Source of the DNA: Alphaproteobacteria bacterium
Lineage (GTDB): Bacteria; Pseudomonadota; Alphaproteobacteria; Puniceispirillales; Puniceispirillaceae
DNA length: 5,690 nucleotides
Reading direction: 5' to 3'
Assembly (NCBI GenBank): GCA_009936885.1
Contig: JAACDT010000302.1
Coordinates: 1 to 5,690 of the forward strand
In this document: positions 4,992-5,690 of the stretch, piece by piece
Layout of the letters: every line of letters starts with the position of its first letter
Numbering within the stretch: the stretch's first letter is position 1
The notes under the pieces: model-generated
What the model was told of the DNA's origin: nothing
Seen by the model: the letters and a program-made list of their open reading frames with translations, nothing else
Databases searched by the model: none
Position numbers and translations under genes: made by a program

Positions 4992-5690
4992 TTATTGGGG
5001 TTTAGATATTGTAAGAAACCGTCTTAAAAAGATCGGGGCAATAAAACCAAGGAACGCAGCAACCCATAGGCCAATTGAGATTGAAGAGGCAAATAAATAT
5101 GTCCAATCACCATCTGATAAAACCATAGCACGCCTAAGGCTGACCTCCATATGGCCTCCAAGTAGAATTCCGAGAATAACCGGAACTGTTGGAATATCCA
5201 TTTTTCGCAAGAAAAATCCTGCAACTCCAAATAATATCATCAATAACAGATCAAAATAACTTCCAGACAAGGAATATATTCCAACAAAGGAAATCATGGT
5301 AACCCCAGGTAGCAAAATTGCAGCAGGTACCTGTACAACGCGGCTGAAGATTTTTACCATTGGCACGTTAAGAACCAATAATACAAAGTTTGCAATAAGC
5401 AATGAGGCAATAAGACCCCACACAACTTCTGGCCTCTCGGTAAATAGCAAAGGCCCTGGCGTGATATTTAACGTCATCAATAAAGCAAGAAGAACAGCTG
5501 TTGTTCCAGAGCCAGGCACCCCAAGTGTACGCATCGGAACCAACGCCCCACCAGCAGCAGAATTATTTCCAGCTTCAGGAGCCGCAATACCCTTTGGCTC
5601 ACCTGTGCCAAATTTATCTTTTTCTTTTGCAAGTGATTTCTCGGACATATAGGCAAGAAAGCTACCAAGAGAGGCACCTGCCCCAGGTAA
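4992..5690 (-). CDS. tctA: Tripartite tricarboxylate transporter permease TctA, C-terminal part
   Basis: TctA is the large membrane subunit of TTT carriers, which import carboxylates with a small membrane partner (TctB) and a periplasmic binding protein (TctC). The frame is open to the right edge, giving 232 residues, so about the first half of a ~500-residue protein lies outside the window; the ATG at 5648 is internal. Family blocks include LPGAGASLGSFLAY at the left end of the fragment (residues 1-14), then APEAGNNSAAGGALVPMRTL (37-56), GVPGSGTTAVLL (57-68), LPGVTMISFVGIYSL (127-141) and PTVPVILGILLGGHMEVSLR (167-186). Hydrophobic segments fall at about 60-75, 90-110, 121-138, 145-161, 167-180 and 203-224. 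The substrate is not readable from the permease, since specificity lies mainly in TctC. tctB and tctC are expected beyond 5690. The AtuA-family gene follows after 16 nt, forming one operon. Confidence 0.93.
   Translation of the reverse strand, partial: LPGAGASLGSFLAYMSEKSLAKEKDKFGTGEPKGIAAPEAGNNSAAGGALVPMRTLGVPGSGTTAVLLALLMTLNITPGPLLFTERPEVVWGLIASLLIANFVLLVLNVPMVKIFSRVVQVPAAILLPGVTMISFVGIYSLSGSYFDLLLMILFGVAGFFLRKMDIPTVPVILGILLGGHMEVSLRRAMVLSDGDWTYLFASSISIGLWVAAFLGFIAPIFLRRFLTISKPQ

Noticed and set aside
4963..5652. Two + strand open frames of about 100-118 codons
   Set aside because: They are antisense shadows of tctA, which has strong family motifs across the same bases.
5024..5677. Two - strand frames of 66-68 codons overlapping tctA
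   Set aside because: These are alternate-frame readings inside the permease; its own frame is open throughout.
1..5690. CRISPR array, tRNA, rRNA, insertion sequence, integrase or toxin-antitoxin pair
   Set aside because: No regularly spaced repeats, cloverleaf, transposase motifs or typical toxin-antitoxin gene pair were seen on either strand.

Overview
This AT-leaning window (roughly 40% GC by eye) is densely packed. It looks like chromosome from an alphaproteobacterium, plausibly a marine planktonic one. The evidence is an alphaproteobacterial-style isocitrate lyase C-terminus, a tripartite tricarboxylate transporter (TTT) permease linked to an AtuA-family/DUF4387 pair, and a DUF2805 small protein beside a C-factor-like SDR. 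The lineage is an inference from protein flavour and composition; no rRNA or tRNA is present to test it.

Layout. (1) Positions 1-555, + strand: the C-terminal end of aceA (isocitrate lyase, glyoxylate shunt), followed after 8 nt by a small unrecognised protein of 108 aa. (2) 569-601: a hairpin with T-tracts on both strands, a bidirectional terminator between convergent transcription units. (3) 607-1809, - strand: a 12-helix major facilitator transporter. (4) 1810-2200: no intact gene. It holds the broken 5' end of a TIM-barrel (hydroxypyruvate isomerase/xylose isomerase-like) gene with an excellent ribosome binding site, one frameshift and a 3' truncation. Upstream of it is a possible promoter overlapping a small dyad. 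(5) 2201-2926, - strand: an SDR oxidoreductase. (6) 2927-3080: a 154-nt gap with a short open frame just ahead of the SDR and a curious copy of the transporter's leader. (7) 3081-5690, - strand: a tight run whose direction of transcription is tctA (N-terminus beyond the window), AtuA-family protein, DUF4387 protein, DUF2805 protein.

How the genes may work together. The tctA/AtuA-family/DUF4387 set has junctions of 16 and 0 nt and is best read as one operon. It would import a carboxylate by the TTT system and process it intracellularly by the AtuA/DUF4387 pair. The substrate is unknown. The DUF2805 gene follows after 17 nt and the SDR after another 154 nt, so these two may be in the same transcript or belong to a separate, reduced module. 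The transporter with the dead TIM-barrel gene looks like what is left of a second small catabolic locus. The aceA end belongs to central carbon metabolism.

No clearly new defence, mobile or regulatory system is visible. The items most worth a second look are the unannotatable TIM-barrel remnant, the TTT/AtuA/DUF4387 operon of unknown substrate, the small protein coupled to aceA, and the orphan-looking DUF2805/SDR pair.
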